In this document: positions 41,620 to 51,569 of the stretch, piece by piece
How positions within the stretch are numbered: the stretch's first letter is position 1
Layout: each line of letters starts with the position of its first letter
NCBI GenBank assembly: GCA_016791425.1
Contig: JAEUMQ010000023.1
Coordinates: forward strand, 62,001-126,000
Length of the DNA: 64,000 nt
Source of the DNA: Hyphomonadaceae bacterium
Lineage (GTDB): Bacteria > Pseudomonadota > Alphaproteobacteria > Caulobacterales > Aquidulcibacteraceae
Direction: 5' to 3'
The notes under the pieces: generated by a model
Told to the model about the DNA's origin: nothing
Seen by the model: the letters and a program-made list of their open reading frames with translations, nothing else
Databases searched by the model: none
Made by a program: the position numbers and the translations under genes

Positions 41620-42474
41620 CTAGGAAACCAGGAGCGCGGTGAGACGCGCCGTGAGCGGATCGGCCAAAAGCGCCGGCCAAAGTGCGATGCCCTGCCAGAC
41701 GGACAAGGCCACGACGAGTAGGCCGACGGCGCCGAAGAGCACGCGCGCGGGCACGACCTTCGTCACGCGCCCCGCGAGCGGCGCGGCGAGCACGCCGCCG
41801 ATGAGGAGACCCGCGAGCGGCGCGAGCAATTGCTCGACGCCGCCGGCGACGTTCAAGCGGCCGGTGAAGACCGCGAACACGAACGCTGCGGAGATCGCCG
41901 CGGTGATGAAGAACTCAGAAGTGTTGACGGTGCCAATGACGTAGCGCGGCGTGTGCCCGCGCCCCATCAAGGTCGAGGCCGCGACCGGTCCCCAGCCGCC
42001 GCCGCCGGAAGCGTCGAGGAAGCCGGCGGTGAAGCCAAGCGGAATGGCGTTCTTCAATTGCGGGGGACGCTCCGGGGGCTCGCGGAATGCGCGCTTGAAG
42101 ATGAGCACGCCGAGGATCGCGAGATAGGCGACGACGATGGTCTTCACCAGCGTCTGATCAAAGCCGGTGATCACGTAGGCGCCGAGCACGCCACCGACAA
42201 TTCCGGCCGGCGCCAGCCGCCAGAAGAGCGGCCAATCCACGTTCTTGTGCGCGATGTGCGAGGCGCCGGAGGCGGCCGTCGTCACGCATTCGGCGACGTG
42301 GATCATCATCGAGGCCTGCGCCGGCGGGATGCCGATCGACAGGAGTGACGTGGAAGAGATGACGCCATAGGCCATGCCCAAGGCGCCATCGATCATCTGG
42401 GCGAGGAACCCGATGAGAAGAAAAATGGCGATCTGAGCGATGAAATCGACGACAAACTGGGGATCAAACGGCAT
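41620..42474 (-). CDS. TSUP (TauE/SafE) family permease, sulfur locus
   Basis: The 284-residue product has about eight hydrophobic helices in two halves with the TSUP markers GALGMAYGVISSTSLLS and GFLDASGGGGWGPVA. Members transport sulfite, thiosulfate, sulfoacetate or related anions. It lies 113 bp behind cysH on the same strand, so sulfite or sulfate movement for the assimilation pathway is likely. The direction of transport cannot be told. A small 6-bp hairpin (42496-42512) lies in the gap before it. Confidence 0.85.
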   Translation of the reverse strand: MPFDPQFVVDFIAQIAIFLLIGFLAQMIDGALGMAYGVISSTSLLSIGIPPAQASMMIHVAECVTTAASGASHIAHKNVDWPLFWRLAPAGIVGGVLGAYVITGFDQTLVKTIVVAYLAILGVLIFKRAFREPPERPPQLKNAIPLGFTAGFLDASGGGGWGPVAASTLMGRGHTPRYVIGTVNTSEFFITAAISAAFVFAVFTGRLNVAGGVEQLLAPLAGLLIGGVLAAPLAGRVTKVVPARVLFGAVGLLVVALSVWQGIALWPALLADPLTARLTALLVS

Positions 42475-42587
42475 GCAATACCGTCCGCCCGATGTCCCTC
42501 GAGAAACGAGGGCGCGTCCTAGATGTTAACCATGTCATCGCGCGCGCTTCCCCAGGCCCCCGCCATCATACGCCAGTTTATGGATAT

Positions 42588-43322
42588 TCAGAAAGCCTGC
42601 CGACGCAGCGGCGGCGCCGCACGATGGATGCCGCACTCGGTCTTGCCCGATCCGGCCCATCGACCAGCACGCGCGTCGGTGCCTTCGGTCGGCGAGGTAC
42701 ACGGCCAGCAGCCGATCGAGGGAAAGCCCTGCGCCACCAACGGATGGGCGGGAAGATCGTAGGTCTTCATGTAGGCCTTGATCTCCTTCGGCGTCCACGC
42801 CACGAGCGGATTGATCTTGAAGCGGCCGCCATCGTGCTCGACCACGGGCAGATGCGCGCGCACGCCGCCATGGTGGCGCTTGCGGCCGGAAATCCAGGCC
42901 TCGAATTCCTTGAGCGCGCGTTCGTTGGGGCGCACCTTGCGGATGGTGCAGCACGCATCGGGATCGGCGCGCCACAGATCGCCCTTCGGATCTTCCTTGG
43001 CGAGTTCGTTCGGCTCCGGCTTCACGATGCGGACGTCAGTCAGCTTCAAGCGCGAAACGAGCGCGTCGCGATAATCGAGCGTCTGCGGGAAGTGCTTGTC
43101 GGTGTCGATGAAGATCACCGGCAGGCGGCGATCGACGCGCGCGACCATATGCAGGAGGGTGGCGGATTCGGCGCCGAAGGACGAGACGAGCGCAAGGGTT
43201 CCGGGGAACTCACGCTCGACGGCGGTGCGCAGCACTTCGAGCGGATGGGCGCCCTCCAGCTCGGCGGCGAGCGCGGCGGCGCGCGAGACATCGCGCGGTT
43301 CGACAGCGGCGGCAGCGCTCAT
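42588..43322 (-). CDS. cysH: Adenylyl-sulfate (APS) reductase, CysH family
   Basis: The 244-residue product has the PP-loop fold (SSFGAESATLLHMV, FIDTDKHFPQT) and the two Cys pairs of the iron-sulfur type (ACCTIRKVRP and GCWPC), with the catalytic Cys in ECGIH. The double pair identifies APS reductases, in contrast to the cluster-free PAPS enzymes. It reduces APS to sulfite with thioredoxin. The ATG overlaps the DUF934 stop by 4 nt. APS synthesis genes (cysDN) are not in the window. Confidence 0.92.
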   Translation of the reverse strand: MSAAAAVEPRDVSRAAALAAELEGAHPLEVLRTAVEREFPGTLALVSSFGAESATLLHMVARVDRRLPVIFIDTDKHFPQTLDYRDALVSRLKLTDVRIVKPEPNELAKEDPKGDLWRADPDACCTIRKVRPNERALKEFEAWISGRKRHHGGVRAHLPVVEHDGGRFKINPLVAWTPKEIKAYMKTYDLPAHPLVAQGFPSIGCWPCTSPTEGTDARAGRWAGSGKTECGIHRAAPPLRRQAF

Positions 43323-43834
43323 TGGTCAGTCCTTTGCGCGAGGCGGCGGCGGAACACCGGCTCGCGCGCGTCGCTCGCGGCCTGATAGGCAAGCGAGTAC
43401 GTGCGCGCGGCGCTGGCGACAGCTGCTTCCGCATGCGGAGTGGCGACCTCGAAGGAATCGAAGCCGCAACGGATGAGATAGAAGATCTGATCCTCGAGCA
43501 CGGCGCCGGTGGCGCGCAGCTCGCCCTTGAAGTCGAACCGATCGCGAAGAAGGCGTGCGCTGGAAAAGCCGCGGCCGTCGCGGAACGCGGGGAAGTCGAC
43601 CGCCACGAGCGCGACTTTCTTCAGGATCGGCTGCAGCGCCTCGACCTGATCGGCCGGCGCGACGCGGACGCCCAGGCGGCCCCTGCGATTTAGCCTTGCG
43701 GCTTCCTCGGCGCGCGCGAGCGGCACGACGATGTCGCCGGCAGACGGGATCGGCTCATCGCTCAGGAAAAGCCATGGATCGTTCCGCACGGCGCCGTCGC
43801 GATCGACCAAGGTGCTGCTTGGACTCGTGCTCAT
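43319..43834 (-). CDS. DUF934 protein of the sulfite reduction operon
   Basis: The 171-residue product is the DUF934 protein typically encoded between cysI and cysH in proteobacteria (VDFPAFRDGRGFSSARLLRDR, ATGAVLEDQIFYLIRCGFD, SLAYQ). It is thought to assist sulfite reduction, but no biochemical role is established. It has 4-nt overlaps with both neighbours, so its stoichiometry is probably tied to CysI and CysH. Confidence 0.9.
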   Translation of the reverse strand: MSTSPSSTLVDRDGAVRNDPWLFLSDEPIPSAGDIVVPLARAEEAARLNRRGRLGVRVAPADQVEALQPILKKVALVAVDFPAFRDGRGFSSARLLRDRFDFKGELRATGAVLEDQIFYLIRCGFDSFEVATPHAEAAVASAARTYSLAYQAASDAREPVFRRRLAQRTDQ

Positions 43835-45504
43835 GCGGCGAGGCCCTGGGGGGCGGAATAGAGCGCCTCTTCGAAGGGCGCGGCGCCCAGTCGCTCGAAG
43901 GCGTCGATGAAGCGCTCGCTCTCGTCCTTGCGGAGCGACAGATATTTCGCGACGACGCGCTCGATGGCGGCGGGCACCGCTTCGCCGGGCAGGCCCTTGC
44001 CGGTGATCTTGCCGAGGCGGCAGTTCTCGTCGGCGCGGCCGCCGAGCAGAATCTGGTAGAATTCCTCGCCGTGCTTATCGACGCCCAGGATGCCGATATG
44101 GCCGACATGGTGGTGGCCGCAAGCGTTGATGCAGCCGGAGATCTTGATCTTCAACTCGCCGATCTGGTGTTGGCGCTCGAGATCGGCGAAGCGCTCGGAG
44201 ATGCCCTGCGCGATCGGGATCGCGCGGGCGTTGGCGAGGTCACAATAATCGAGTCCCGGGCAGGAAATTATGTCGGAGACCAGCCCGGCGTTCGGCGTGG
44301 CGAGATCGTGCTCGGCGAGCTTGGTCCACACCTCGAAAAGCCTGTCCTGCTCGACATGTGGCAGGACGAGGTTCTGCTCGTGACTGACGCGAATCTCGTC
44401 GAAGGAATAGAGCCTCGCCAGCTCCGCGGACACGTCCATCTGCGCTGAGCTTGCATCGCCTGGCGCGGCGCCGATCGGCTTCAGGCTGATGGTGGCGATG
44501 GCGTAGCCGGGGATCTTGTGGGCACGCACATTGGTTGAGGCCCAGCGTGCGAAGGCCTTGTTCTCGGCCTTGGCCTTCTCGAAGGCGCGGCTCAGCTTCG
44601 GGAGCTTCCTGAATGCCGGCGCCTGGAAATAGGCGCGGATGCGCGCCTCTTCCTGAGGCGGCAAGTTGATCCGCTCGTGCTTTGTGAGCGCCCATTCCTC
44701 TTCGACCTGGCGGGCGAATTCGGCAGCGCCGAGCGCGGAGACGAGGATCTTGATCCGCGACTTGTAGAGATTGTCGCGGCGGCCGTGGCGGTTGTACACG
44801 CGCAGGATCGCGTCGAGATACGAGAGCAGATCGTCCGTCGGAAGGTCGGTGCGGATGGCGGGCCCGACGTGCGGCGTGCGCCCCTGCCCGCCGCCGACGA
44901 AGACGGTGAACACAGGGCGCCCGCTTGCGTCCTTCTTCAGGTGCAGACCGATATCGTGCACCTGAACCGCGGCGCGGTCCTCGTCGGCGCCGGTGACAGC
45001 GATCTTGAACTTGCGCGGCAGGAAGGAGAATTCCGGGTGGAACGTCGACCACTGGCGAATGATCTCGGACCAGATGCGTGGATCGTCGGTCTCATCGGCC
45101 GCGGCGGCGGCGAAGTGATCGGCGGTGACGTTGCGGATGCAGTTGCCGGACGTCTGGATGCAGTGCATCTCGACCTCGGCCAGTTCCTCCAGGATTTTTG
45201 GCACGTCGGGCAGCTTGATCCAGTTGAACTGGATGTTCTGGCGCGTGGTGAAGTGGCCGTAATCCTTGTCGTAGTCGCGTGCGATGCGGGCGAGGCGATG
45301 GAGCTGTCGGGAGGAGAGCGTGCCGTAAGGGACCGCGATGCGCAGCATGTAGGCGTGGAGCTGCAGGTAAAGCCCGTTCATCAGCCGCAGGGGCTTGAAC
45401 TGGTCTTCGGTGAGTTCGCCCTTGAGGCGCCGCTCGACCTGGCCGCGGAATTCCGCGACACGCTCTGCGACAATAGCCGCATCGAATTCATCGTAACGAT
45501 ACAT
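43831..45504 (-). CDS. cysI: Sulfite reductase haemoprotein (CysI-type)
   Basis: The 557-residue product has two nitrite/sulfite reductase ferredoxin-like halves and the siroheme-[4Fe-4S] Cys set CPGLDYC and GCINACGHHH. FTTRQNIQFNWIKL and TSGNCIRNVT are typical of the family. The ATG at 45504 shares its A with the GST stop (TGATG). Without a CysJ flavoprotein gene nearby, the likely donor is reduced ferredoxin supplied by the reductase gene at 48.9 kb. It reduces sulfite to sulfide. Confidence 0.92.
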   Translation of the reverse strand: MYRYDEFDAAIVAERVAEFRGQVERRLKGELTEDQFKPLRLMNGLYLQLHAYMLRIAVPYGTLSSRQLHRLARIARDYDKDYGHFTTRQNIQFNWIKLPDVPKILEELAEVEMHCIQTSGNCIRNVTADHFAAAAADETDDPRIWSEIIRQWSTFHPEFSFLPRKFKIAVTGADEDRAAVQVHDIGLHLKKDASGRPVFTVFVGGGQGRTPHVGPAIRTDLPTDDLLSYLDAILRVYNRHGRRDNLYKSRIKILVSALGAAEFARQVEEEWALTKHERINLPPQEEARIRAYFQAPAFRKLPKLSRAFEKAKAENKAFARWASTNVRAHKIPGYAIATISLKPIGAAPGDASSAQMDVSAELARLYSFDEIRVSHEQNLVLPHVEQDRLFEVWTKLAEHDLATPNAGLVSDIISCPGLDYCDLANARAIPIAQGISERFADLERQHQIGELKIKISGCINACGHHHVGHIGILGVDKHGEEFYQILLGGRADENCRLGKITGKGLPGEAVPAAIERVVAKYLSLRKDESERFIDAFERLGAAPFEEALYSAPQGLAA

Positions 45505-46115
45505 CAGGCCGCCTCGCGAGCAGGCTCGAGGCCAAGCGCGCGCTCGACGCGGCCGACCCAATGCAGCACTTGGGGAAATTCGGTGAGATCGAAGCCGCCC
45601 TCGTGCGCAAGGCGCGTGTAGGCGACGAGCGAGATATCGGCCACGGAAAGCGAGTCGCCGGCGAGATAATCGCGGCCCAGCAGCGCCAGTTCCATCACCC
45701 CGAGTGCGCGACGGCCCTTCTGCAGCAGCGCCGGGTCGATCTCGTCGTCCGGCTGGCCCAGATAGATTTTCTTGAAGCGGCGCACGGCAATGGCCGGCTC
45801 GTGGCTGTATTGCTCCCAGAAGAGCCATTCGAACATTTTCGCACGGGCATAGGGATCGCCGGGGACGAGATCGGAGCCTTCGGCGAGATGCAGGATGATC
45901 GCGTTCGATTGGGCGAGCGCGCGGCCGTCCGGCAGGATCGCAAGCGGCACCTGGCCCGCGGGGTTGAGGCGAAGGAATTCCTCCGTGCGCGTCTCGCTCT
46001 TCAGAACGTCGATGTCGATCCATCTGAACGGGACGTTCAGCGCCTGCGCGGTCCAGAGGACCTTGAGGCAATTGCCGCTCTTCTTGTCGCCGTAGAAGGT
46101 GTAGGCGCCGCTCAT
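45504..46115 (-). CDS. Glutathione S-transferase-like protein inside the cys operon
   Basis: The 203-residue product has an N-terminal thioredoxin-like domain (TFYGDKKSGNCLKVLWTAQAL, in part, then NPAGQVPLAILPDGRALAQSNAIIL) and the helical C-terminal GST domain (GDSLSVADISLVAYTR). A Ser-Gly-Asn-Cys stretch replaces the usual Tyr/Ser/Cys active start, so the catalytic residue is uncertain. Overlap by 4 nt with DUF2849 and by 1 nt with cysI shows it is an integral operon member. A glutathione-linked step in sulfite or persulfide handling is an inference. Confidence 0.88.
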   Translation of the reverse strand: MSGAYTFYGDKKSGNCLKVLWTAQALNVPFRWIDIDVLKSETRTEEFLRLNPAGQVPLAILPDGRALAQSNAIILHLAEGSDLVPGDPYARAKMFEWLFWEQYSHEPAIAVRRFKKIYLGQPDDEIDPALLQKGRRALGVMELALLGRDYLAGDSLSVADISLVAYTRLAHEGGFDLTEFPQVLHWVGRVERALGLEPAREAA

Positions 46116-46396
46116 GCGTCACCTTCGGCTTGTTTTCCAAATGCGGGGTGGATGGTCGGGCCCTTGGCGCGGATGCCTTCGCGCACTTTCTCGCGCGGGA
46201 TCGGCGCGCCGTTGGCGTCGATGGGCACGAGATACGGGTGGACGACGACGGTCTCGGAGGCTTCGGCGAGCTTGAGCTGCGCCTTGGCCGGCTCGTCCTC
46301 CAGGCGCACGGCGTCGCGCAACGCGGGGACCCATTGTCCGTCTGCGGACCAATAGACGACTTCGCCGCTCTTGAGATCGTGCGCGGTGAGGATCAT
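46112..46396 (-). CDS. DUF2849 protein
   Basis: The 94-residue product matches DUF2849, small proteins encoded beside cysI in alphaproteobacteria (MILTAHDLKSGEVVYW at the start, then VVVHPYLVPIDANGAPI). The function is unknown, but its constant company with siroheme and sulfite reductase genes suggests help in siroheme insertion or regulation. The ATG at 46396 shares its A with the cysG stop. The open frame upstream runs inside cysG and is not used. Confidence 0.88.
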   Translation of the reverse strand: MILTAHDLKSGEVVYWSADGQWVPALRDAVRLEDEPAKAQLKLAEASETVVVHPYLVPIDANGAPIPREKVREGIRAKGPTIHPAFGKQAEGDA

Positions 46397-47724
46397 CACG
46401 CCGCCGCCTCCTCGAGGCGGGTTGCGACCTCCGCTAAAGCGGCGACTTCGCCGATGATCAGGATGGCGGGGCCGGAGACGCCCTCTTCCACGATGCGCGC
46501 GGCGAGCGTCGCCAACGTGCCTTGGACGCGCTTCACGCGCGGCGTCGTTCCGTTCTCGATCACGAGCGCGGGCGTGCTCGCAGCGCGGCCGGCCTCGATC
46601 AGGCGGGCGGCGACTTTCGGCGCGGTCTCGACGCCCATGTAGACGACGAGGGTGTGCTTCTCGCGCGCGAGCGCGTTCCAATCGAGATCGGGCTCGTCGC
46701 CGTGCTTTGCGTGACCGGTGACGAAGGTGACCGCTTGCGCGTGGTCGCGGTGGGTGAGCGGGACGCCGGCCTCGGCGGCGCAGCCGAGCGCGGCGGTGAT
46801 TCCAGGCACGACATGCGCTTCGACGCCCGCCGCGCGCAGCGCCTCGAGCTCTTCGCCGCCGCGGCCGAAGATGAAGGGATCGCCGCCCTTCAGGCGCACG
46901 ACGCGGCGGCCTTTCCTAGCTTCCGCGATCATCAGCGCCTCGATGTCGCGCTGCGGGACGGCATGGTCGCCCTTGGCCTTGCCGACGAACACGCGCTCGG
47001 CGTCGCGCCGGATCATGTCGAGGATGCGCGGATCGACGAGGCGATCGTGGAAGACAATGTCGGCATCAGAAAGCAGGCGCAGCGCACGCAGCGTCAGAAG
47101 GTCCGGATCGCCGGGGCCGGCGCCAACGAGGTGGACGACGCCCGCGGCAACGGTCTCGTTTGCGAGGACGCGATCGGCGAGCGCCTGCGCCCCGTCGAGA
47201 TCGCCGGCGAGCGCGCGCTCGCCCGCGCCGCCGCGGAGGATTTCCTCCCAGGCGCGGCGGCGGCTTTCGAAATCGCCGCGGCTGGCAAGGACGCGGGCGC
47301 GGATGGAGCGTGCGAAGCCGGCCAGGGTCGCGTAGGCTGAGGGGATGATCGCTTCGATGCGGGTGCGCAGGTCGCGGGCCAGCGTGGGCGCCGCGCCCGA
47401 GGTGGAGACCCCGACGACGAGCTCGCCGCGGTCGATGATGGCGGGCGTGTAGAAATCGGAGAGCGCCGGCTGATCGACGACGTTCACCGGCACGCCTGCG
47501 ACGCGCGCAGCTTCAACCGCGGCCAGGCGCTCGCCGGCATCCTCAGTGGCCACGAAGGCGAGTGCAAAACCTTTAAGCTCCTCTGCTTTCGGCGGCGCAG
47601 AAAACCGCGTGACCATAGCGGGCGCAGGGTCGAAGAGGCGCGCCTTGGCGTCGGCCTGCCAGCCCTCGCCAATGATCGCGACGCGTCGCCCGTCGAGCGG
47701 GAAGAAAGCCGGGAATGATTGCAT
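46396..47724 (-). CDS. cysG: Siroheme synthase (precorrin-2 dehydrogenase/ferrochelatase plus SUMT)
   Basis: The 442-residue product is the fused CysG. The N-terminal half (1-200) carries the Rossmann dehydrogenase/ferrochelatase region (RRVAIIGEGWQADAKARL, VVGVSTSGAAPTLARDLR) and the C-terminal half the SUMT methyltransferase (VHLVGAGPGDPDLLTLRAL, RLKGGDPFIFGRGGEE, VVPGITAALG). It makes the siroheme needed by CysI. It is the first gene of the tightly overlapped block; 130 bp upstream separate it from cysK. Confidence 0.95.
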   Translation of the reverse strand: MQSFPAFFPLDGRRVAIIGEGWQADAKARLFDPAPAMVTRFSAPPKAEELKGFALAFVATEDAGERLAAVEAARVAGVPVNVVDQPALSDFYTPAIIDRGELVVGVSTSGAAPTLARDLRTRIEAIIPSAYATLAGFARSIRARVLASRGDFESRRRAWEEILRGGAGERALAGDLDGAQALADRVLANETVAAGVVHLVGAGPGDPDLLTLRALRLLSDADIVFHDRLVDPRILDMIRRDAERVFVGKAKGDHAVPQRDIEALMIAEARKGRRVVRLKGGDPFIFGRGGEELEALRAAGVEAHVVPGITAALGCAAEAGVPLTHRDHAQAVTFVTGHAKHGDEPDLDWNALAREKHTLVVYMGVETAPKVAARLIEAGRAASTPALVIENGTTPRVKRVQGTLATLAARIVEEGVSGPAILIIGEVAALAEVATRLEEAAA

Positions 47725-47854
47725 GGGAGCCAGGGAACCTGAGCAGAACGTAGTGAGACTGGCGCTCGGCGGCCCGCCCGTTTTGATGAAGGGGGCTCAA
47801 GCAGCGCTAATCTCGACTTCGTTTGTAGGGTAAGTCCGTCCGATGGCAGGAACG

Positions 47855-48856
47855 TTAGGCGAGCCAGGGCGGCGTGGGGAGGTTCTTGGAGCGCAGAAAG
47901 TCGGGGTTGAAGAGCCGGCTCATGTAGCGGTTGCCGTAATCGGCGAGGATGGTGACGATCGTCTTGCCGGGGCCGAGCTTCCTGGCGAGATAAACAGCGC
48001 CCAGGACGTTGAGCGCAGATGAGCCGCCGACGCAGATCCCCTCCTCCTGCACGAGGCGGTAGAGGACAGGGAGCCAGTCCTTGTCCTCGACGCGGAAAGC
48101 CTCATCGACGGTGACGCCTTCGAGGTTTGCGGTGACGCGGCCCTGGCCGATGCCTTCGGTAATGGACGTCCCCTCGGCTTTCAATTCTCCGTGGTCGTAC
48201 CAATTGAAGAGCGCGGCGCCGCCGGGGTCGGCGATGCCGATGGCGATGTTCTTGTTGCGCTCCTTCAAGGCGAGCGACACGCCGCCGAGCGTGCCGCCGG
48301 AGCCGACGGAGCAGATGAAGCCATCGACCTTGCCGTTGGTCTGCGTCCAGATCTCGGGGCCGGTGGTGTCGATGTGACCCTGGCGGTTGGCGACATTGTC
48401 GAACTGGTTGGCCCAGATGGCGCCGTTCGGCTCGGTCTTCGCCTTCTGCTCCGCGATGCGCTTGGCGACCTTCGGATAGTGATCGGGGCTCGAGGCCGGC
48501 ACGGCATCTACTTCGACGAGTTCAGCGCCGAGCGCGATGACGGCGTCCTTCTTTTCCTGGCTTTGCGTGCGCGGCATCACGACGATGACCTTGTAGCCCT
48601 TCGCCGCGCCGATGAGCGCGAGGCCGATGCCGGTGTTGCCAGCCGTGCCTTCGACGATCACGCCGCCGGGGCGGAGCGTTCCTTTCGCTTCGGCGTCCTT
48701 CACGATGGCAAGCGCGGCGCGGTCCTTCACGGACTGGCCGGGATTGAGGAACTCGCATTTGCCGAGGATCTCGCAGCCGGTCTCTTCGCTGGCGCGCTTG
48801 AGGCGCAGCAGCGGGGTGTCGCCGATGGCTTGGAGGATGCTCTGCTGGACCTGCAT
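47855..48856 (-). CDS. cysK: Cysteine synthase (O-acetylserine sulfhydrylase)
   Basis: The 333-residue product is a fold-type II PLP enzyme. Lys44 (NPGQSVKDRAAL) is the Schiff-base residue, EGTAGNTGIGLA binds substrate, and GSGGTLGG binds the PLP phosphate. It joins sulfide with O-acetylserine, completing the sulfur pathway of this locus. The start at 48856 follows AGGGGATC. It lies between the ferredoxin-NADP reductase gene and cysG on the same strand. Confidence 0.92.
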   Translation of the reverse strand: MQVQQSILQAIGDTPLLRLKRASEETGCEILGKCEFLNPGQSVKDRAALAIVKDAEAKGTLRPGGVIVEGTAGNTGIGLALIGAAKGYKVIVVMPRTQSQEKKDAVIALGAELVEVDAVPASSPDHYPKVAKRIAEQKAKTEPNGAIWANQFDNVANRQGHIDTTGPEIWTQTNGKVDGFICSVGSGGTLGGVSLALKERNKNIAIGIADPGGAALFNWYDHGELKAEGTSITEGIGQGRVTANLEGVTVDEAFRVEDKDWLPVLYRLVQEEGICVGGSSALNVLGAVYLARKLGPGKTIVTILADYGNRYMSRLFNPDFLRSKNLPTPPWLA

Positions 48857-48921
48857 TTCGATCCCCTGGACCTTCCTTTTCTCGCTCCTGGCGAAATAAG
48901 GAAAGGCCTCTCGATGGCCGT

Positions 48922-50076
<1,155 letters not shown>

Positions 50077-50094
50077 TTAGTGCGACTTAATGAG

Positions 50095-50114
50095 CCTGCT
50101 CAAGCTTCAGCAGG
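50095..50114. promoter_or_regulatory. Palindrome between the LysR gene and the ferredoxin-NADP reductase gene
   Basis: CCTGCTCAAGCTTCAGCAGG is a 20-bp near-perfect palindrome (one central mismatch pair) 36 bp before the LysR start and 90 bp before the divergent reductase start. It is placed for a regulator acting on both promoters. Confidence 0.4.
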
Positions 50115-50150
50115 CCTTCCGCGCGGCGATAGCTCCGCTAAATATGCACC

Positions 50151-51092
50151 ATGGCTCGCCGACTCCCGCCCCTCAACGCGCTTCGAGCGTTCGAAGCCGT
50201 CGCAAGGCACCTCTCGATCACCGGCGCCGCGGATGAGCTTGGCGTGACGCCAGGCGCCGTCAGCCAAAGCGTGAAGGCGCTGGAGGAATATCTGGGGCGG
50301 CCTCTCATGTCGCGCACCCCGCGGGGACTGGTGCTTTCCGACGCAGCCGCCGCGGCGCTGCCGGCGCTCAGGGAGGGCTTCGACCGGCTGGAGGAAGGCG
50401 CAAAGCGGCTCACCGGCCCGGAGCGCGGGGGGCGGCTCACCGTGTCGGTGGCGCCCTCCTTCGCGGCGAAATGGCTGGCGCCGCGGCTCGGCGACTTCAA
50501 CGCGGAGTTCCCCGACATCGACGTGCAGATCCACGCCTCGATGGGGCTGGCGAATTTCGAAGCCGAGGGCGTCGATCTGGCGATCCGCTACGGCGCGGGC
50601 AGATGGCCGGGCATGGAGGCGACGTTGCTGCTGCGCGAAGAGGTGACGCCGGTGTGCGCCCACCGGATCGCGGATGAGGTCGGATCGCCTGCGGACCTCG
50701 CCAAGTTCACGCTCATCCACGACGATTCCAGCCTGAACGACGAGAGCTGCCCGGACTGGGCGATGTGGCTCAAGGCGGCGGGCGTGACGAACGTGGACGC
50801 CTCGCGGGGCCCGCGCTTCAACCAGTCCAACCTCGCGCTGGAAGCGGCGATCAGCGGGCGCGGGGTGGTGCTTGCGAAGCGCGCCTTGGCGCAAGCCGAT
50901 CTCGACACCGGCCGGCTCGTGGCGCCGTTCGCGATGACAACGCCGATCGAGTTCGCGTACTGGATCGCGCATCCGCCCGGGCGCGCGCGATCGCGGCCGG
51001 CGCGGCGCTTCATCGAATGGGTGCTGGCGCAGGCGAAGGACTACGAGGCGCTGGTGCAAGCGAACGCGTCGCTGACGGCGAGCAGTCTTTAG
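50151..51092 (+). CDS. LysR-family transcriptional regulator, GcvA-like
   Basis: The 313-residue product has the N-terminal LysR helix-turn-helix (LNALRAFEAVARHLSITGAADELGVTPGAVSQSVKALEEYLG, in blocks) and a periplasmic-binding-like effector domain (GRLTVSVAPSFAAKWLAPRL, GVDLAIRYGAG). The PPLNALRAFEA start and LAIRYG motif are typical of the GcvA subgroup. It diverges from the ferredoxin-NADP reductase gene, so control of the sulfur locus is possible. It overlaps the convergent MerR gene by 4 nt. Confidence 0.9.
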   Translation: MARRLPPLNALRAFEAVARHLSITGAADELGVTPGAVSQSVKALEEYLGRPLMSRTPRGLVLSDAAAAALPALREGFDRLEEGAKRLTGPERGGRLTVSVAPSFAAKWLAPRLGDFNAEFPDIDVQIHASMGLANFEAEGVDLAIRYGAGRWPGMEATLLLREEVTPVCAHRIADEVGSPADLAKFTLIHDDSSLNDESCPDWAMWLKAAGVTNVDASRGPRFNQSNLALEAAISGRGVVLAKRALAQADLDTGRLVAPFAMTTPIEFAYWIAHPPGRARSRPARRFIEWVLAQAKDYEALVQANASLTASSL

Positions 51093-51496
51093 CGTCTGCG
51101 TTTGGCGTGGGTGGACGCGGCGCGCACGATGCGCCGGAACTTCGGGCATTCCATGTGACTTGGAGCGGGACACGCGGCGGCGTGGCGGAGCCCTTCCCGC
51201 AACACGCTCAGCTTACGGATGGTCTTGTCGAGCTCCTCGGCCTTGGACCTGAGCATCGCGCGATCGATGCGGACGCGCCCGTCGGCGGCGAACATGCGCG
51301 CTATCTCTTGAAGCGAGAAGCCGGCGGCGCGCCCGAGGGCGATGAGCGCCAGGCGTTCCAGCACGGAAGGCTCGAAGAGGCGGCGCAAGCCGCGTCGGCC
51401 CACCGAAGCGATGAGCCCTTTCTCTTCGTAGAAGCGGAGGGTGGAGGCCGGCTCGCCGGAGCGGCGCGCCACTTCTGCAATATCGAGCGCGGGCAC
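51089..51496 (-). CDS. MerR-family transcriptional regulator
   Basis: The 135-residue product starts with the MerR winged helix (LDIAEVARRSGEPASTLRFYEEKGLI), has a dimerisation helix (RAMLRSKAEELDKTIRKL) and ends with the Cys pair CPAPSHMEC and a basic tail. SoxR's cluster motif (CxxCxCxxxxxC) is absent. A GTG at 51496 is taken as the start because the frame open to 51553 would run through the promoter of the divergent methyltransferase gene, which carries the operator expected for this protein. Confidence 0.82.
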   Translation of the reverse strand: MPALDIAEVARRSGEPASTLRFYEEKGLIASVGRRGLRRLFEPSVLERLALIALGRAAGFSLQEIARMFAADGRVRIDRAMLRSKAEELDKTIRKLSVLREGLRHAAACPAPSHMECPKFRRIVRAASTHAKRRR

Positions 51497-51498
51497 GC

Positions 51499-51529
51499 TT
51501 GACCTCAAGTGCACTTGAAGTGGCACGAT
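51499..51529 (+). promoter_or_regulatory. MerR-type promoter with SoxR-box-like operator
   Basis: TTGACC (51499-51504), a 19-nt spacer typical of MerR-activated promoters, and CACGAT (51524-51529) lie before the methyltransferase gene. The spacer region contains CCTCAAGTGCACTTGAAG (51503-51520), a dyad closely matching the E. coli soxS operator. It abuts the divergent MerR start. Confidence 0.65.
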
Positions 51530-51569
51530 GCGTCCTCGAAGCCTAGAAAGCAAGCACGAGGACCTGAGA

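Noticed and set aside
42496..42512. CCCTCG/CGAGGG hairpin as terminator of cysH
   Set aside because: The stem is only 6 bp and no T run follows it on the minus strand, so it is noted but not called.
51089..51496. Calling the MerR protein SoxR
   Set aside because: The operator is SoxR-like, but the protein lacks the CxxCxCxxxxxC cluster motif.
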